Position numbers and translations under genes: made by a program. Shown piece after piece: positions 1 to 10,305 of a stretch of DNA of 64,000 nucleotides. Origin of the DNA: Candidatus Scalindua sp. (GTDB lineage Bacteria > Planctomycetota > Brocadiia > Brocadiales > Scalinduaceae). The DNA lies in NCBI GenBank assembly GCA_021776915.1, contig JAIQZU010000084.1:124001-188000 (forward strand), in the 5' to 3' direction. Each line of letters begins with the position of its first letter. The stretch's first letter is position 1. Under the pieces are notes generated by a model that worked only from the letters and a program-made list of their open reading frames with translations, had not been told where the DNA came from and did not search any database.

Positions 1-689
1 ATAAATGATTTAATACCATCCAGAACAGGTCTGACTTTAGAACCTTCATAATGCTTCCAGTTAACTGGCACCTCTTTAATTTTCAGATTGTACTTTTCCA
101 CCAGAAACAATGTCTCTAAATCAAAGCTCCAGTCATTCATTCGCTGTCTGGAAAAAATCTTTTTTGCCACATTGCTTTTAAACATTTTGAAGCCGCAATT
201 ATAATCCCTTACACTAATTTTAAAAAACAATCGTGAAATATATATATATATTTCACCTAGAATGTGACGATATGAAGGCTGAGATATCACAATGTCATCA
301 GGTATATTCTTCAATCTTCTGGAGCCAATAATAATATCATAACCATCTTCAAAACATGGCAGCATTCTCTCTAATTCAAATATTCTTGTTGAATTATCTG
401 CGTCCATAAAGAGTACATAGCCACCGGATGCTTCCATAATCCCCTTTCTTACAGCATGCCCTTTTCCTCTATTAGGTTTATTCTTTAATATCCTTATGCA
501 TCCGTTACTATTTAAAGCCTTATATCTTTTAATAATATCAAGTGTATCGTCCTCGCTCCCATCGTCAACAATAATAAGCTCGTAACCATATCCTTTCCCG
601 CTTAAATACCCTGTAACCTCATTTATGGTAACCTCAATTTTTTTTGCCTCATTAAAGGCAGGAATCACTACGGTTAATTTCTCATTCAT
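1..689 (-). CDS. Family 2 glycosyltransferase, C-terminus beyond window edge
   Basis: The reading frame opens with ATG at 689 (MNEKLTVVIPAFNEAKK) and runs off the left edge after about 229 codons. It has the GT2/DPM1-type pattern: an N-terminal VVIPAFNE, then VDDGSEDDT, then a MDADNS acceptor/metal motif, then IIGSR and the CGFKMF segment typical of dolichyl- or polyprenyl-phosphate glucose/mannose synthases. Such enzymes load sugar onto a polyprenyl phosphate at the cytoplasmic membrane face. The start overlaps the stop of the upstream GT39-type gene by 8 bp, so the two are translationally linked, and the membrane GT would be the natural user of the lipid-sugar. It resembles the GT2 at 53853-54569. 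The exact sugar is unknown. Confidence 0.88.
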   Translation of the reverse strand, partial: MNEKLTVVIPAFNEAKKIEVTINEVTGYLSGKGYGYELIIVDDGSEDDTLDIIKRYKALNSNGCIRILKNKPNRGKGHAVRKGIMEASGGYVLFMDADNSTRIFELERMLPCFEDGYDIIIGSRRLKNIPDDIVISQPSYRHILGEIYIYISRLFFKISVRDYNCGFKMFKSNVAKKIFSRQRMNDWSFDLETLFLVEKYNLKIKEVPVNWKHYEGSKVRPVLDGIKSF

Positions 690-2304
690 TTCGATAAAGC
701 ACCTTATACAAAAGCAAATTCAAATCTTTTGATTTACCCTTATATGTATGTTGATAAACAAGTTCAACGTCCTCACTATTGACAGATTCAAAAAAATCAG
801 GGCATGTTCTGGCAATCTTTTCCTTATAAATCTCAAGGTAATTAACTCCTGACGACCTTGCCCGCGCAATCATATCGTTATAACTTTCCGGATTCATATA
901 CACATGCTTGCCACCTGCATAAAAAGCCATTCGCGGAGACATGCCCATAATGATTGAAGGAACTTCTTGTGCATTTTCCCTAAGCCAGTAACCGGCCTCC
1001 TTCACGCCCACTCTTTCTGCCCTATGAAATTTCAGTGTCTTTGGCAAAAGCAAGCAGATAATAATCACTGGCAAGATTGTCTTAGCGTTTAAATATTTAT
1101 TATATTCTATTGATTGAAATACAGATATCTTTTCTGCCCAATTACATAATGTTTGTACTCCTATCGCAGAGCAAAACATGGTCGGTATAACCAATGGCAT
1201 CAAATGCCTGCGACTTAGATAATAAAATCCTTCCCCGGAGAATACCAGTGCCAATGCATAAAGTATGAATAGATAAAAGGCTAGTACAAAACTGAGATAT
1301 ACACCAGGCATTCCCAGTCTGGGTATCTTTTTACACTTTATTAATCCTATAATAATAAATAAGAACAAAAGTGGATGATACGTAGAAACAAATTTACTTA
1401 TCACAAAGAGAAAAGTTTTAAAATATCTCCTGTATCCTAGATTCCATATCTTTCTCAAAGGTTTTGCTATTACAGACTTATAGTTTGAGACACTTCTTGC
1501 ATCATTCTCAAATGTCTTATTTTCTACATCCTGTTTAAATGAAATATTTTCGAAACCCAGCAACTCGGTTACACCTTTCTTTTTAGTCAACGCCCAATAA
1601 CCAGTTTGCTTTTTAATATATACCAGATATGGAGACGCCAGAAAAGAGAAAGCCAACAGCATGACTCCCAAACACCACAATCTCCTTGACAAAGAAACTC
1701 TTACATTTGAAATCTTCCAGAATACAGTAAAAAAACCTACTATAATTAATACGCCTACCCCTTCAGGCCTAGCCAAATAAGCAAGTGCAGAACTTAGACC
1801 CGTACCCACAAAATACCAAAGCCTCAAATTGTTTACGGCAATATATCCTAACCCAATTGCTAATACAAAGAAAAAGAAATATGTTGACTCCGACAAGATT
1901 TCTGCTGAAAATCTAGCGGCATACGGATGAAAAGCCACAAGAAGGGCACAGAGAAGTGCTATCCTGAAATCAAAAACCTTTTTACCAAACATATAAACAA
2001 CAATAACAAGCGATACTCCCATAACCATTGATATAGCCTTTGCAGAAATCTCATAGTTGTTTATACATTTGTACAATACTGCTATTAGAAATGGATATAA
2101 AGGATGATATGAAGATACCAAACCTGTAGTTTCAGAATAGTCTATTCTGCCAAATCTTCCTTCTACAAAATTCCTTGCCTGATCAATATATGGTACTGCA
2201 TCTGTCGTTATTACAAATGTAGTCAATCCTGCGTACAACCTAATAGCCAGTGCAGCAATCAACACTATCCACAAATATTTATCTTTAATCACTGAATATT
2301 TCAT
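682..2304 (-). CDS. GT39/PMT-like polytopic membrane glycosyltransferase
   Basis: A 540-residue integral membrane protein with about ten hydrophobic segments. An early luminal loop carries the acidic DAVPYIDQARNF stretch, followed by GLVSSYHPLYPFL. This arrangement (first TM, acidic loop, H-P-L-Y/F) is typical of the PMT_2/GT39 and ArnT-like GT-C superfamily, which transfers sugars from polyprenyl-phosphate donors on the outer membrane face. A periplasmic C-terminal domain begins near residue 440. It overlaps the preceding GT39-like gene by 4 bp (ATGA) and the following GT2 by 8 bp, giving a tight GT39-GT39-GT2 unit. Acceptor and sugar cannot be read from the sequence. Confidence 0.8.
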   Translation of the reverse strand: MKYSVIKDKYLWIVLIAALAIRLYAGLTTFVITTDAVPYIDQARNFVEGRFGRIDYSETTGLVSSYHPLYPFLIAVLYKCINNYEISAKAISMVMGVSLVIVVYMFGKKVFDFRIALLCALLVAFHPYAARFSAEILSESTYFFFFVLAIGLGYIAVNNLRLWYFVGTGLSSALAYLARPEGVGVLIIVGFFTVFWKISNVRVSLSRRLWCLGVMLLAFSFLASPYLVYIKKQTGYWALTKKKGVTELLGFENISFKQDVENKTFENDARSVSNYKSVIAKPLRKIWNLGYRRYFKTFLFVISKFVSTYHPLLFLFIIIGLIKCKKIPRLGMPGVYLSFVLAFYLFILYALALVFSGEGFYYLSRRHLMPLVIPTMFCSAIGVQTLCNWAEKISVFQSIEYNKYLNAKTILPVIIICLLLPKTLKFHRAERVGVKEAGYWLRENAQEVPSIIMGMSPRMAFYAGGKHVYMNPESYNDMIARARSSGVNYLEIYKEKIARTCPDFFESVNSEDVELVYQHTYKGKSKDLNLLLYKVLYRNE

Positions 2305-4025
2305 TTATACCAATATCTGAAATCATAAACAAAAAGAGAATATCCTATTTTACATCTAGGCTTAAACTTTTCAGCCCACTCAAATTCATCAATGTGATGT
2401 ACACTAATCGCATAAACATCATTCTCTGGAATTTCCTTCTCTATTTCCTTGATAGGTAATTTAGTAATATTGTATATTTCAGGCGATGCAAATCCCCAGT
2501 AACTCAATTTCACCCTACTAATATTATTCTCAGCCAGATAGTTTGCCAAACCCTTAAGATCCTGCCCTAAATCAGTATTCACCCTGGTCAAACATTTATA
2601 ACCATTGTTGGCCCCACCACCTAATATATTGAAATACGGCAGGTAATGAGGGAATGCCTTTACCGAACTAAACAAATGGCAAAAAGCAAGAAGCAATATC
2701 AATAAATAAACAAGTCTTCTTTGTGTAAATCCCTTACTATCAGGAACGTTCACATTGACAATCTTACTTATATAAACGAACAAGAAAGGATATATTGGCA
2801 AAATGTACCTCACTCCTAATTGTAATACACTGAACATCGTAAACATCATCAACAAAATAACAGGCACTGTAATGAATAATTCACTCATCCTATTCCTTGA
2901 CAATCCTCTATTAAACAAAATAGCAACAATTAATAGTATTAGTACGGAAAAAGAGGTTTTCAGCAAAAATACTATAAAATAATAATACCACCACCCATCT
3001 GAACTATAATTTCCAAATATCATTGATGAAAACTTATTTTCTACAAGTGTTTGGTTGGATGCACCCAGAAACCCCATTATGTAAGTACTGAATGGAACAG
3101 GTTGATTAAGGGCGAAGTCAACAAATTTCTCTTTCAATACATCACTATCATTACCAAATACCTTTGTAATAAATGTTTCAAAGAATGCAATTTTCTCACC
3201 AACATCTATGTCATTTAAAAGTAGAGGCTTTAATTCAAAGAAGTACCCGCAAAACACAACTAAATTCCCTATCAGGAATATGAAAATAATACTTAACAAA
3301 AGTTTTCTAATGTTTCTGATAACCTTGTAATCTGCCATAAAATCTTTCTTGGAAAGAAACCAGATGCAGAAAAAGAAAACAAGGTATACCAGGTACAGAT
3401 ATACAGCCGTATATTTAGATAATTGAGCTAAACCAAATGCTATTCCAGAAAGAAATAAATTTGCAAATGAGGGATTTCTGCAATACAAATAAAAACAGAA
3501 TATTGCAAGAAAAATGAAACAACTTGCACCAATGTCCATTGTAACAAGTCGAGTGTGTGCCAAAACGGTTGGAGAGAAAGCATATAGAAACAGTGCAAAT
3601 ACCCCGGCATTAAAACCATACAATCTGTTAGACCACAAGAAAACCAGGAATCCCAAGAAGACACCGGTTAACACAATAGGTATCCTCGACCAGAATACAA
3701 TGCGGTCAACTTTATCCTTGTTATCCACATATAAAAACTGCCAGCCAAATTCAGTTCGTTGAATCCTGTCCCAGGAGGAGTGCTCCAGTGGCAACCTCAA
3801 ATCATTCATGAAAAGAAGAGGAAGCGCTGCCAATTCCTCCATAAGGGGTGGTCCTGTAGAGTTGAGACGAAAGTCTCTTGTTTTCAGAAATGAATACCCG
3901 GGAGCAATATGATGCGCCGCTTCGTCGGCTGTGGGTGATTTCTGTACCATACTGGCCACAGCCTGGAGAAAAAATATGGCAAGCAACCCACCGACAAGGA
4001 AACTCTTTTTAAACTTTCCTATCAA
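2301..4025 (-). CDS. GT39/PMT-like membrane glycosyltransferase
   Basis: A 574-residue polytopic membrane protein. After the first TM segment it has the PTADEAAHHIAPGYSFLKT loop, in which the D-E pair matches the catalytic acidic residues of PMT/ArnT-type GT-C enzymes, followed by STGPPLMEELAALPLL. About ten further hydrophobic helices follow, then a soluble C-terminal part with NTDLGQDLKGLANYL, commonly seen in bacterial GT39 proteins. It should use a polyprenyl-phosphate sugar made by a neighbouring GT2 and act on the outer face of the inner membrane. It sits 6 bp after the B12 radical SAM gene and overlaps the next GT39 gene by 4 bp. Confidence 0.82.
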   Translation of the reverse strand: MIGKFKKSFLVGGLLAIFFLQAVASMVQKSPTADEAAHHIAPGYSFLKTRDFRLNSTGPPLMEELAALPLLFMNDLRLPLEHSSWDRIQRTEFGWQFLYVDNKDKVDRIVFWSRIPIVLTGVFLGFLVFLWSNRLYGFNAGVFALFLYAFSPTVLAHTRLVTMDIGASCFIFLAIFCFYLYCRNPSFANLFLSGIAFGLAQLSKYTAVYLYLVYLVFFFCIWFLSKKDFMADYKVIRNIRKLLLSIIFIFLIGNLVVFCGYFFELKPLLLNDIDVGEKIAFFETFITKVFGNDSDVLKEKFVDFALNQPVPFSTYIMGFLGASNQTLVENKFSSMIFGNYSSDGWWYYYFIVFLLKTSFSVLILLIVAILFNRGLSRNRMSELFITVPVILLMMFTMFSVLQLGVRYILPIYPFLFVYISKIVNVNVPDSKGFTQRRLVYLLILLLAFCHLFSSVKAFPHYLPYFNILGGGANNGYKCLTRVNTDLGQDLKGLANYLAENNISRVKLSYWGFASPEIYNITKLPIKEIEKEIPENDVYAISVHHIDEFEWAEKFKPRCKIGYSLFVYDFRYWYK

Positions 4026-4031
4026 TATATT

Positions 4032-5495
4032 TTACCTGCCAAGCCCGATAGCCATCTTTAAACCTTTATAATATCTCTTCATGTCCTCAAACGATCTTAT
4101 CTTGCTGAATTTACTGTAAAAAAACTTTGGCCTGAAATAGAACTTCCTGATAGCCCTCTTTTCCATCTTCGCAACTTCGTCACTATCCTTGTATCCATAA
4201 GGCACAAAAACCGGACTCCACAGACTATACTTGGAATAATCCTTAGAGAGATTACCATATTGTTCTACGTTATCATATAAACTGGTACCAGGATAGGGTG
4301 TTGTTACTGAAAACTGAGCATAATCAGGATCGAGTTCAATAGCAAACTTGATTGTTTCTTCGGCCATCTCAGGCGTCTCTCCAGGGAGAGCCAGCATAAA
4401 AGAAGCTCGAACTTCTATTCCCTCTTCCTTCATCCATTTCATTACCTTCTTACTTTGTTCAACCTTTATACCTTTCTTTATGTTGTCCAGAAGTTGCTGG
4501 TTTCCTGCTTCAAAGCCAAAGAATATATTCCAACATCCCGCTTTTTTCATTAAACTCACCATTTCACGGTCAATTGTATCTACCCGTGAAAGGCACGTCC
4601 ACGTAATATCCAGCTTTTCATCAATCATCCTTCTGCATACATCCTTAATCCACTTCTTGTTTACTGTTATAGTATCATCCCAGAATGAAATCTCCTTTGT
4701 GCCATATTTTTCCATAACATGCTTTATAGATTCAATTACCCTTTGAGGACTATGAGAACGGATTGTTCTCCCGAATACGGCGTTGCATGAACAGAAACTA
4801 CAGGGAAATGGGCAACCTCTGGTTGTGATCATATGTACAACAGGTTGTCTCAGATATTGATTTGGAAGAGGTATATATTTTTCCATCGGCAATAAATCCC
4901 ATGCAGGAAAAGGCAACGTGTCTAAATCTTGTATATGGTTACTTGGTGGATTTTGAGCTATTGTACTACAATTGCGAAAAGCTATACCATTAATCTTTGA
5001 CAAGCAATCTATATTTCCCAATAATTCCTTCTTGTCATAATTACATGCCCTGAATGAGTTCATCAACTCCAGGACAGAATTCTCACCTTCACCGCAAACT
5101 ACGATATCGAAACACTCGTTTTCGGATAGGACCTCACTGGTCATAATCGTTGCGTGCTGCCCGCCAATAATCATCAGTTTTTCTGGAAAGCACTCCCGTA
5201 TCTTCTTAGAAAGCTGCACAGCTCTGTTAAACATCGGAGTCAGAGAAGAAAGACCAATCACCTTCGGATTTCCTACCCTTATTGCCTCTATTATCTCTTC
5301 TTCCGTCATTTGCAATGATAAGGCATCAATTACATCAACCCTATAGCCGCTTTGACGAATATAGGAGGCAATATAAGATATCCCCAGTGGGGGCAGAAAC
5401 CCTCCCACATTCCCTACCTTTCTCTCTCCGTACCTTTCATACAATGTTAATGGAGGAAAAATAAACAACGCGTCAATATTTGAATTCTCAATCAT
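4032..5495 (-). CDS. B12-binding radical SAM enzyme
   Basis: A 487-residue protein with an N-terminal cobalamin-binding-like Rossmann domain (about residues 5-150, containing GGQHATIMT and VVCGEGE) and a radical SAM barrel (about 215-430) with the [4Fe-4S] motif CPFPCSFC, cysteines at 228, 232 and 235. Family members use SAM, often with methylcobalamin, for radical methylations or rearrangements; the substrate here is unknown. It is strikingly similar to the protein at 54581-56029, including the shared openings LFPP-ERYG-RK-G-VGG and the same C-terminal FRFKF/RSFEDMKRY pattern, so the two are paralogs at opposite ends of the cluster. No clear Shine-Dalgarno sequence precedes the ATG. Confidence 0.9.
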   Translation of the reverse strand: MIENSNIDALFIFPPLTLYERYGERKVGNVGGFLPPLGISYIASYIRQSGYRVDVIDALSLQMTEEEIIEAIRVGNPKVIGLSSLTPMFNRAVQLSKKIRECFPEKLMIIGGQHATIMTSEVLSENECFDIVVCGEGENSVLELMNSFRACNYDKKELLGNIDCLSKINGIAFRNCSTIAQNPPSNHIQDLDTLPFPAWDLLPMEKYIPLPNQYLRQPVVHMITTRGCPFPCSFCSCNAVFGRTIRSHSPQRVIESIKHVMEKYGTKEISFWDDTITVNKKWIKDVCRRMIDEKLDITWTCLSRVDTIDREMVSLMKKAGCWNIFFGFEAGNQQLLDNIKKGIKVEQSKKVMKWMKEEGIEVRASFMLALPGETPEMAEETIKFAIELDPDYAQFSVTTPYPGTSLYDNVEQYGNLSKDYSKYSLWSPVFVPYGYKDSDEVAKMEKRAIRKFYFRPKFFYSKFSKIRSFEDMKRYYKGLKMAIGLGR

Positions 5496-5537
5496 TTTTT
5501 TTCTAAACTAATATCACAAGTTCAACTAACAACCTTC

Positions 5538-6575
5538 TTATTGTAAAAGTTTTTCATAAACTCTTATATTCTGATCTGCCGAATGAGACCAGAGATAATT
5601 ATTCAGCATATGCTGTTTCAGGTCATATGTTTTTTCTCTCTGTAGAGCACACTCTACAGCTTCCCTTATACTGCCCAGACTCGCAGGGTTTAAATACTCA
5701 ACATAGTCTTTAAAATATTCTCTGGTCGAGCCGCCACTTGTTATCGCCAACCTGGCCCCGGCCAAAGCTGCTTCTAATGCTGACAGCCCTGGTGTTTCAA
5801 ACCAACTCTGTAGCACAAATACGCCACATGCCGCATAAGCAGAAGATAGAAGTGTATCATCGTGCTCTACACGGCGGATAAACAGAGTATCTTTGTCAGC
5901 CTCTCGCTTACATTGCCTATAATATTCATCATAGTGAGGAACTACATCCCCAATCAATACAAGTCTCCTGCCTAAACCTTTCAATGCCCTGATCAAGTTA
6001 AGTTGATTCTTACGAGGCTCAATGCGTCCTACTGAGAGAATAAAATCTTTAATTTTATATTTCTTTATAAACTCAGATCCATCGGAATCCATAAATCTCT
6101 CGTCTGCCGCCAGATAAACAACATGCATTTTACTTTTCTTTATGTAAAACAATCTCGACACCTGTTCTGCCTCTGCCTGTGAATTAGGAACGATAGCGTC
6201 TGCCAGCAGAAACATATTTCTTCTTTCTGAGGGAAGAAAAGGCAATGCCACCTTTGCCACATGCCTTAGTACCATTTGTGTTCTCTTATAAATACCCCCA
6301 TATTCAAAGAAGGTTCTCTGTAAGGTCGACCAGAATATGGGAGAAAGTACAATCTTTACCCCAAGACTCCTGGCAGTCCTCATAAGCCATACACAATCCC
6401 TGAAACTTCCGAATACATGCAGTATGTCAAAGTCTTTGAGCTTGTCTTCCCATTGATTGAACAGTCTTACGGTAATACCTTTCCGTTCAAGCGCCTCTTT
6501 CGTCTTCAACAATAATATCTCACCACCACCAGGTGACTGAAACGCCGAAGGATAAACAAAAAATGCTACTTTCAT
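5538..6575 (-). CDS. GT4-type glycosyltransferase
   Basis: A 345-residue GT-B fold enzyme. The N-terminal domain has the GGGEILLLKTKEAL loop expected in GT4 family proteins. The C-terminal donor-binding domain starts at SVGRIEPRKN (181-190) and carries FETPGLSALEAALAGA, the E-x7-E-type motif that contacts the nucleotide sugar. It is cytoplasmic and would extend a lipid-linked oligosaccharide. It begins 4 bp inside the end of the UDP-GlcNAc 2-epimerase gene (ATGA overlap), so the two are probably coupled and it may use ManNAc or a derivative. No N-terminal signal is seen. Confidence 0.88.
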   Translation of the reverse strand: MKVAFFVYPSAFQSPGGGEILLLKTKEALERKGITVRLFNQWEDKLKDFDILHVFGSFRDCVWLMRTARSLGVKIVLSPIFWSTLQRTFFEYGGIYKRTQMVLRHVAKVALPFLPSERRNMFLLADAIVPNSQAEAEQVSRLFYIKKSKMHVVYLAADERFMDSDGSEFIKKYKIKDFILSVGRIEPRKNQLNLIRALKGLGRRLVLIGDVVPHYDEYYRQCKREADKDTLFIRRVEHDDTLLSSAYAACGVFVLQSWFETPGLSALEAALAGARLAITSGGSTREYFKDYVEYLNPASLGSIREAVECALQREKTYDLKQHMLNNYLWSHSADQNIRVYEKLLQ

Positions 6576-7699
6576 CTATTATATTTCATCAATACCTTTA
6601 ATATTCGCTCTGAAGCCTTGCCATCACCAAGTGGATTTCTCCACTTTTTTCTGGATTTCAACATCTTTTTACATGCCTTAACAATATTTACAGGGTTTGT
6701 GCCTGCAATTATATTAGAACCCACCTCAACAGTCTCCGGCCGTTCTGTATTATCGCGTAGCGTTACACATCCAATCCTTAGAGTGCAAGCCTCTTCCTGC
6801 ACACCCCCTGAATCTGTCATCACCAGTGCCGCATTGGTTTCAAGCCACAAAAAATCCAGGAATCCCATTGGATTTACCACTTTTATATCGCGAGGAATCT
6901 TTAATTTAAACCTGGCCAGCATCTTAGCAGTACGTGGATGCATAGGAAAAATAACCTGTAGCTTCAATGCACTCTTTACCTCTTTTAAACTTTTTAATAT
7001 ATTTTGAAATGTCTTCTTCGAATCCACATTTTCCTGACGATGTAGAGTCAATAGCACATATGAACCCTTAGACAATCCAAGTTTATCTAATATCAGGCTT
7101 TCCTTCTCAGCAACAGCAACACATTGCTTAACCGTGTCAACTATAGTGTTACCAGTCTTATAGATCCTGGAACCTGGCACACCCTCTTTCCGGAGAATCT
7201 TTCCCTCTTTAGCTGTAGGTACAAACAGAAAATCTGAAAGATGGTCGGCTATGAACCTGTTTGTCTCTTCCGGCATTGTTCTATCGTAACTTCTCAGGCC
7301 TGCCTCCACGTGTGCTACCTTTATGTGAAATCCGGTATAACTCTCGGTGGTAGAAATCTTTTCAGCCGTAAGTGCACCAGCCAATGCACTATTAGTGTCT
7401 CCCTGCACTATGACGCAATAAGGCATTTCTTTCAGCATTATATCCTCTATTGCGATAAGCATACGTCCTGTATGATCACCCTGTCGGAATGGAGCCTTAG
7501 ACTTTATACGCAATCTGTATTGTGGCGCGGGTAGGCTCAACTCTTTAAAAAATATTCTATCCAACTGATATGACCAATGCTGTCCGGTATGTATACAAAA
7601 GAAAGGTATCTTACTTTTCCTGCATAACTTAATAACAGGGCTTAGTTTTATTATTTCAGGCCTTGTTCCATATACAAAACATAATTTTCTCTTTGGCAT
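6572..7699 (-). CDS. wecB: UDP-N-acetylglucosamine 2-epimerase (non-hydrolysing)
   Basis: A 375-residue cytoplasmic enzyme interconverting UDP-GlcNAc and UDP-ManNAc. Family landmarks are all visible: GTRPEIIKLSPVI at 11-23, HTGQHWSYQLD at 37-47, the QGDTNS Asp at 101, VEAGLR with Glu132, the MPEETNR glutamates at 144/145, the LHRQENVD His at 220, and near the C-terminus TDSGGVQEEA and RDNTERPET for UDP binding. Length is usual for WecB/MnaA. It is distinct from the hydrolysing 2-epimerase at 46923-48086, so the cluster can make both UDP-ManNAc and free ManNAc-type sugars. It is followed with a 4-bp overlap by a GT4. Confidence 0.92.
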   Translation of the reverse strand: MPKRKLCFVYGTRPEIIKLSPVIKLCRKSKIPFFCIHTGQHWSYQLDRIFFKELSLPAPQYRLRIKSKAPFRQGDHTGRMLIAIEDIMLKEMPYCVIVQGDTNSALAGALTAEKISTTESYTGFHIKVAHVEAGLRSYDRTMPEETNRFIADHLSDFLFVPTAKEGKILRKEGVPGSRIYKTGNTIVDTVKQCVAVAEKESLILDKLGLSKGSYVLLTLHRQENVDSKKTFQNILKSLKEVKSALKLQVIFPMHPRTAKMLARFKLKIPRDIKVVNPMGFLDFLWLETNAALVMTDSGGVQEEACTLRIGCVTLRDNTERPETVEVGSNIIAGTNPVNIVKACKKMLKSRKKWRNPLGDGKASERILKVLMKYNR

Positions 7700-7713
7700 A
7701 CTCTCTCTTTTAT

Positions 7714-8907
7714 TTATATTAGCAGATATATCAACTGCTCTTCTTCAAATATTAAATTCCTATGCTGACAACTTGCCAATGCCTGCATAGCAAACATTGT
7801 ACACCATGAATTAACACATTGGCTTTCCTTGTCATATAAAAATCCACCTTTCTGGCCCATATCTTCACCAGAGTACTGATAGGCTAATAAAACCGATTTC
7901 AATTCATCAATTTTACTACCAATCGAAAAGATGATCCCCAGTCTTAAAACCTGTGCAATGATGTCACTCCTTTGTGAAGTATTAAAGGTTTTAGTAAGTG
8001 GATTGTATAACTCATTGATACCATTGGCTGATGTGTTTGCAAAAGCCCATTCAGTCGCCTTTTTTGCTGATTCAATAAAGCTTGTTATTTTAAGTAGAGT
8101 TCCCGTATACCAGAGGCCCTCTGCTGAATAACAATGCGGATGTAAATGTGTTGTTTTATCAGTATTATCAGTAATAAATCTGCCAGACTCATCTTGAGTA
8201 GTTACGGCATATTCACAAAGTCTCACAGCCGCATCACGGTATTTATTGCTTCGTTTAATTCTATAAAGATCAGCCAGTCCCATCGAGACCTTTGCATGGA
8301 AACCACTTCTCCGGTTTGACCATTTATCATCTGATTCTAGTACCTCACCTTTCTTAGCATCATAAACAGGCGATAATGAACCATCCTGACCCTGCATCCT
8401 ATCAATTAAAAAATCTGCCAGGGTCTCTGAAACCTGAAGGTATTCTGCGTTTCCTGTTAATTTATATAAATTGACTATGCCATAAAGCACCATCCCTGTA
8501 TCAAAAGAGAATACCTTTTCACCTGTAAAAGAATAACTTGTGTCTGCCATTTCATCATCGTCAAAAAGCCTGGTTCTAACGCCACCGCAAGGATGCATAG
8601 ATCTGCTGGTTATCCAGTGAGCAGCTTGTTTCGCTTTGTCTACAAACGCCTCCTCTCCAAACAGCTTGTAGAGAAAAAGTAATGAAGTTATACCGTAGCC
8701 GGTTATTTCAGAGTAAAGGTAGGAATAATTCTCATCCTGCAAATTGAACCATGCAAAGAAACCACCCTGATCAGACTGTATACCTGAGCTGGCAATCCAT
8801 TTCGCAGCTAAATCTACAGAACTATTTCCAACTCTAGTATCTTCTGACACGTTACTCTGGCTTCTTTTCATTTTTTCTTTGTATCCTGGCAGGGTTCCCG
8901 CATACAA
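7714..8907 (-). CDS. Alpha/alpha-toroid protein of the polysaccharide locus
   Basis: A 397-residue soluble protein without signal peptide or TM segment. It is built of repeating helical pairs with conserved glycine/aromatic turns (for example [53 protein letters not shown]), the look of an (alpha/alpha)6 barrel as in GlcNAc 2-epimerase-like, uronyl epimerase or glycoside hydrolase folds. It could epimerise or trim a sugar, but no catalytic residue could be assigned. The ATG at 8907 gives a 56-bp overlap with the acetyltransferase gene. An internal ATG at 8871 ([11 protein letters not shown]) would cut this to 20 bp and is at least as plausible. Confidence 0.55.
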   Translation of the reverse strand: MYAGTLPGYKEKMKRSQSNVSEDTRVGNSSVDLAAKWIASSGIQSDQGGFFAWFNLQDENYSYLYSEITGYGITSLLFLYKLFGEEAFVDKAKQAAHWITSRSMHPCGGVRTRLFDDDEMADTSYSFTGEKVFSFDTGMVLYGIVNLYKLTGNAEYLQVSETLADFLIDRMQGQDGSLSPVYDAKKGEVLESDDKWSNRRSGFHAKVSMGLADLYRIKRSNKYRDAAVRLCEYAVTTQDESGRFITDNTDKTTHLHPHCYSAEGLWYTGTLLKITSFIESAKKATEWAFANTSANGINELYNPLTKTFNTSQRSDIIAQVLRLGIIFSIGSKIDELKSVLLAYQYSGEDMGQKGGFLYDKESQCVNSWCTMFAMQALASCQHRNLIFEEEQLIYLLI

Positions 8908-9361
8908 CTACACCGTCAGGTACGGATTTCGTTACAACAGACCCTGCTCCAATAAATGCATTACTTCCAATATTTATGTCTGGTAATATAGTAGAATTTG
9001 CACCTATAGATGCGCCTTTCCTGATTCTCCAGCTTATGCCCTTAAGATCTCTTGTATTATTATACGTGGGATACTTGTCATTAGTAAAACAAACACCCGG
9101 GCCGATGTAACAATTATCCTCAACTATAAGTCCATCATATAAAAGGGCCTTATTATGTATTTTAACATTATCACCTATAATAACATTCCTATCAATATAG
9201 ACACCATTCCCTATAACGCAATTCCTGCCAATCTTTGCTTTATTGCCTATCTGAGCAAAGGCCCAAATCTTTGTTCCTTCCCCGATCTCTGCTGTTTCTG
9301 ATACTACTGCCAGTTTATCAACAAAAACACCATTTAAGGTTTTTGATTTGCTTTTACCCAT
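8852..9361 (-). CDS. WbpD-like left-handed beta-helix acetyltransferase
   Basis: A 169-residue protein made of hexapeptide repeats (for example [20 protein letters not shown]), the left-handed parallel beta-helix of trimeric acyltransferases. The pattern of an early [20 protein letters not shown], a mid-helix [12 protein letters not shown] and a late [23 protein letters not shown] matches WbpD/WlbB-type N-acetyltransferases that acetylate a C3- or C4-amino group on a UDP-sugar. It overlaps the SDR gene by 28 bp. Together they suggest that a dehydrated or aminated sugar is acetylated, although no PLP aminotransferase is visible in the window. Confidence 0.85.
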   Translation of the reverse strand: MGKSKSKTLNGVFVDKLAVVSETAEIGEGTKIWAFAQIGNKAKIGRNCVIGNGVYIDRNVIIGDNVKIHNKALLYDGLIVEDNCYIGPGVCFTNDKYPTYNNTRDLKGISWRIRKGASIGANSTILPDINIGSNAFIGAGSVVTKSVPDGVVVCGNPARIQRKNEKKPE

Positions 9362-10305
9362 TCTATATTTTTTCTCAAACCTTCATCTATAAATACTTTA
9401 GGCTTCCATCCAAAAAGTTTTCTTGCCAAAGAGTAGTTACACAACAGCTTCGGTACCTGTGCTTTCCTGTCTTTAGTATGTACAATCTTTGAGTTTGACC
9501 CCACAATTGCTTTAATCTTTTTTGCTACATAGTTAACGGTAATAGCTTCACCTGTACCAAAATTCACTGCCTTTCCAACAGCATTTTTGTGACTACCCAT
9601 AATCATGAAAGCATCTACCATATCATCTACATAGGTAAAGTCCCTGGATTGTCTACCGGTACCATGCACAGTGAGTGTTTTGCCTTTAAGTGCCAGCTTT
9701 ATAAACTTTGGTATTACATCATATGTATGCCTGGGACCGTATGTATTAAACGGCCTGATTATGGCAACTGGAAGATGATATGTATTCTGGTATGAATAGC
9801 AATATCTATCCGCAGCCACTTTACTTGCTGCATACGGTGATGACGGATAAAGCGGATGCTCTTCATCAATAGAACCACCCATAGTAAGTCCATATATTTC
9901 ACTGGAAGAAGTGCATACAATCCTTTTTATACCTTTACCTTCCTTTGCAGCCTGCAATATATTCAATGTACCTATCACATTTGTCTCCATAACTTCTATA
10001 GGATGAGCAAAAGAGTTGGGCACATAAGCATCTGCAGCAAGATGAAAAATGATTTCCGGTTTGTTCTTTATAACCAGCTCCTTTGCATCGGTACTGGATA
10101 TGTTGCCGGTAATAATCTCTTCCAGCTTACCTTCTATATGTTTTATGTTCTTAAGTGTATACTGAGTAGTTCCTGACGTAGAATTCCCCCTGATATACAC
10201 AGAAACCTTCGCACCTTCTGCAAGTAACCTTTCGGTAAGGTGTGAACCCATGAAACCGTCCGCACCGGTAACCAAGACCCTCTTTTGTTTATAATAGTTT
10301 TTCAT
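9334..10305 (-). CDS. NAD-dependent nucleotide-sugar epimerase/4,6-dehydratase (extended SDR)
   Basis: A 323-residue extended short-chain dehydrogenase. The Rossmann motif TGADGFMG (13-20) binds NAD, the catalytic YxxxK is Tyr158/Lys162, and TSSSEIYG near 132-139 retains the Ser-Glu pair seen in GDP-mannose-type 4,6-dehydratases where epimerases lack the Glu. [10 protein letters not shown] and [14 protein letters not shown] are classic substrate-binding segments. It most resembles LegB/dTDP-glucose 4,6-dehydratase-like enzymes, so it may feed a 6-deoxy amino sugar. A simple epimerase is the alternative. It overlaps the downstream acetyltransferase gene by 28 bp and the upstream methyltransferase gene by 4 bp. 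Confidence 0.83.
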   Translation of the reverse strand: MKNYYKQKRVLVTGADGFMGSHLTERLLAEGAKVSVYIRGNSTSGTTQYTLKNIKHIEGKLEEIITGNISSTDAKELVIKNKPEIIFHLAADAYVPNSFAHPIEVMETNVIGTLNILQAAKEGKGIKRIVCTSSSEIYGLTMGGSIDEEHPLYPSSPYAASKVAADRYCYSYQNTYHLPVAIIRPFNTYGPRHTYDVIPKFIKLALKGKTLTVHGTGRQSRDFTYVDDMVDAFMIMGSHKNAVGKAVNFGTGEAITVNYVAKKIKAIVGSNSKIVHTKDRKAQVPKLLCNYSLARKLFGWKPKVFIDEGLRKNIEWVKANQKP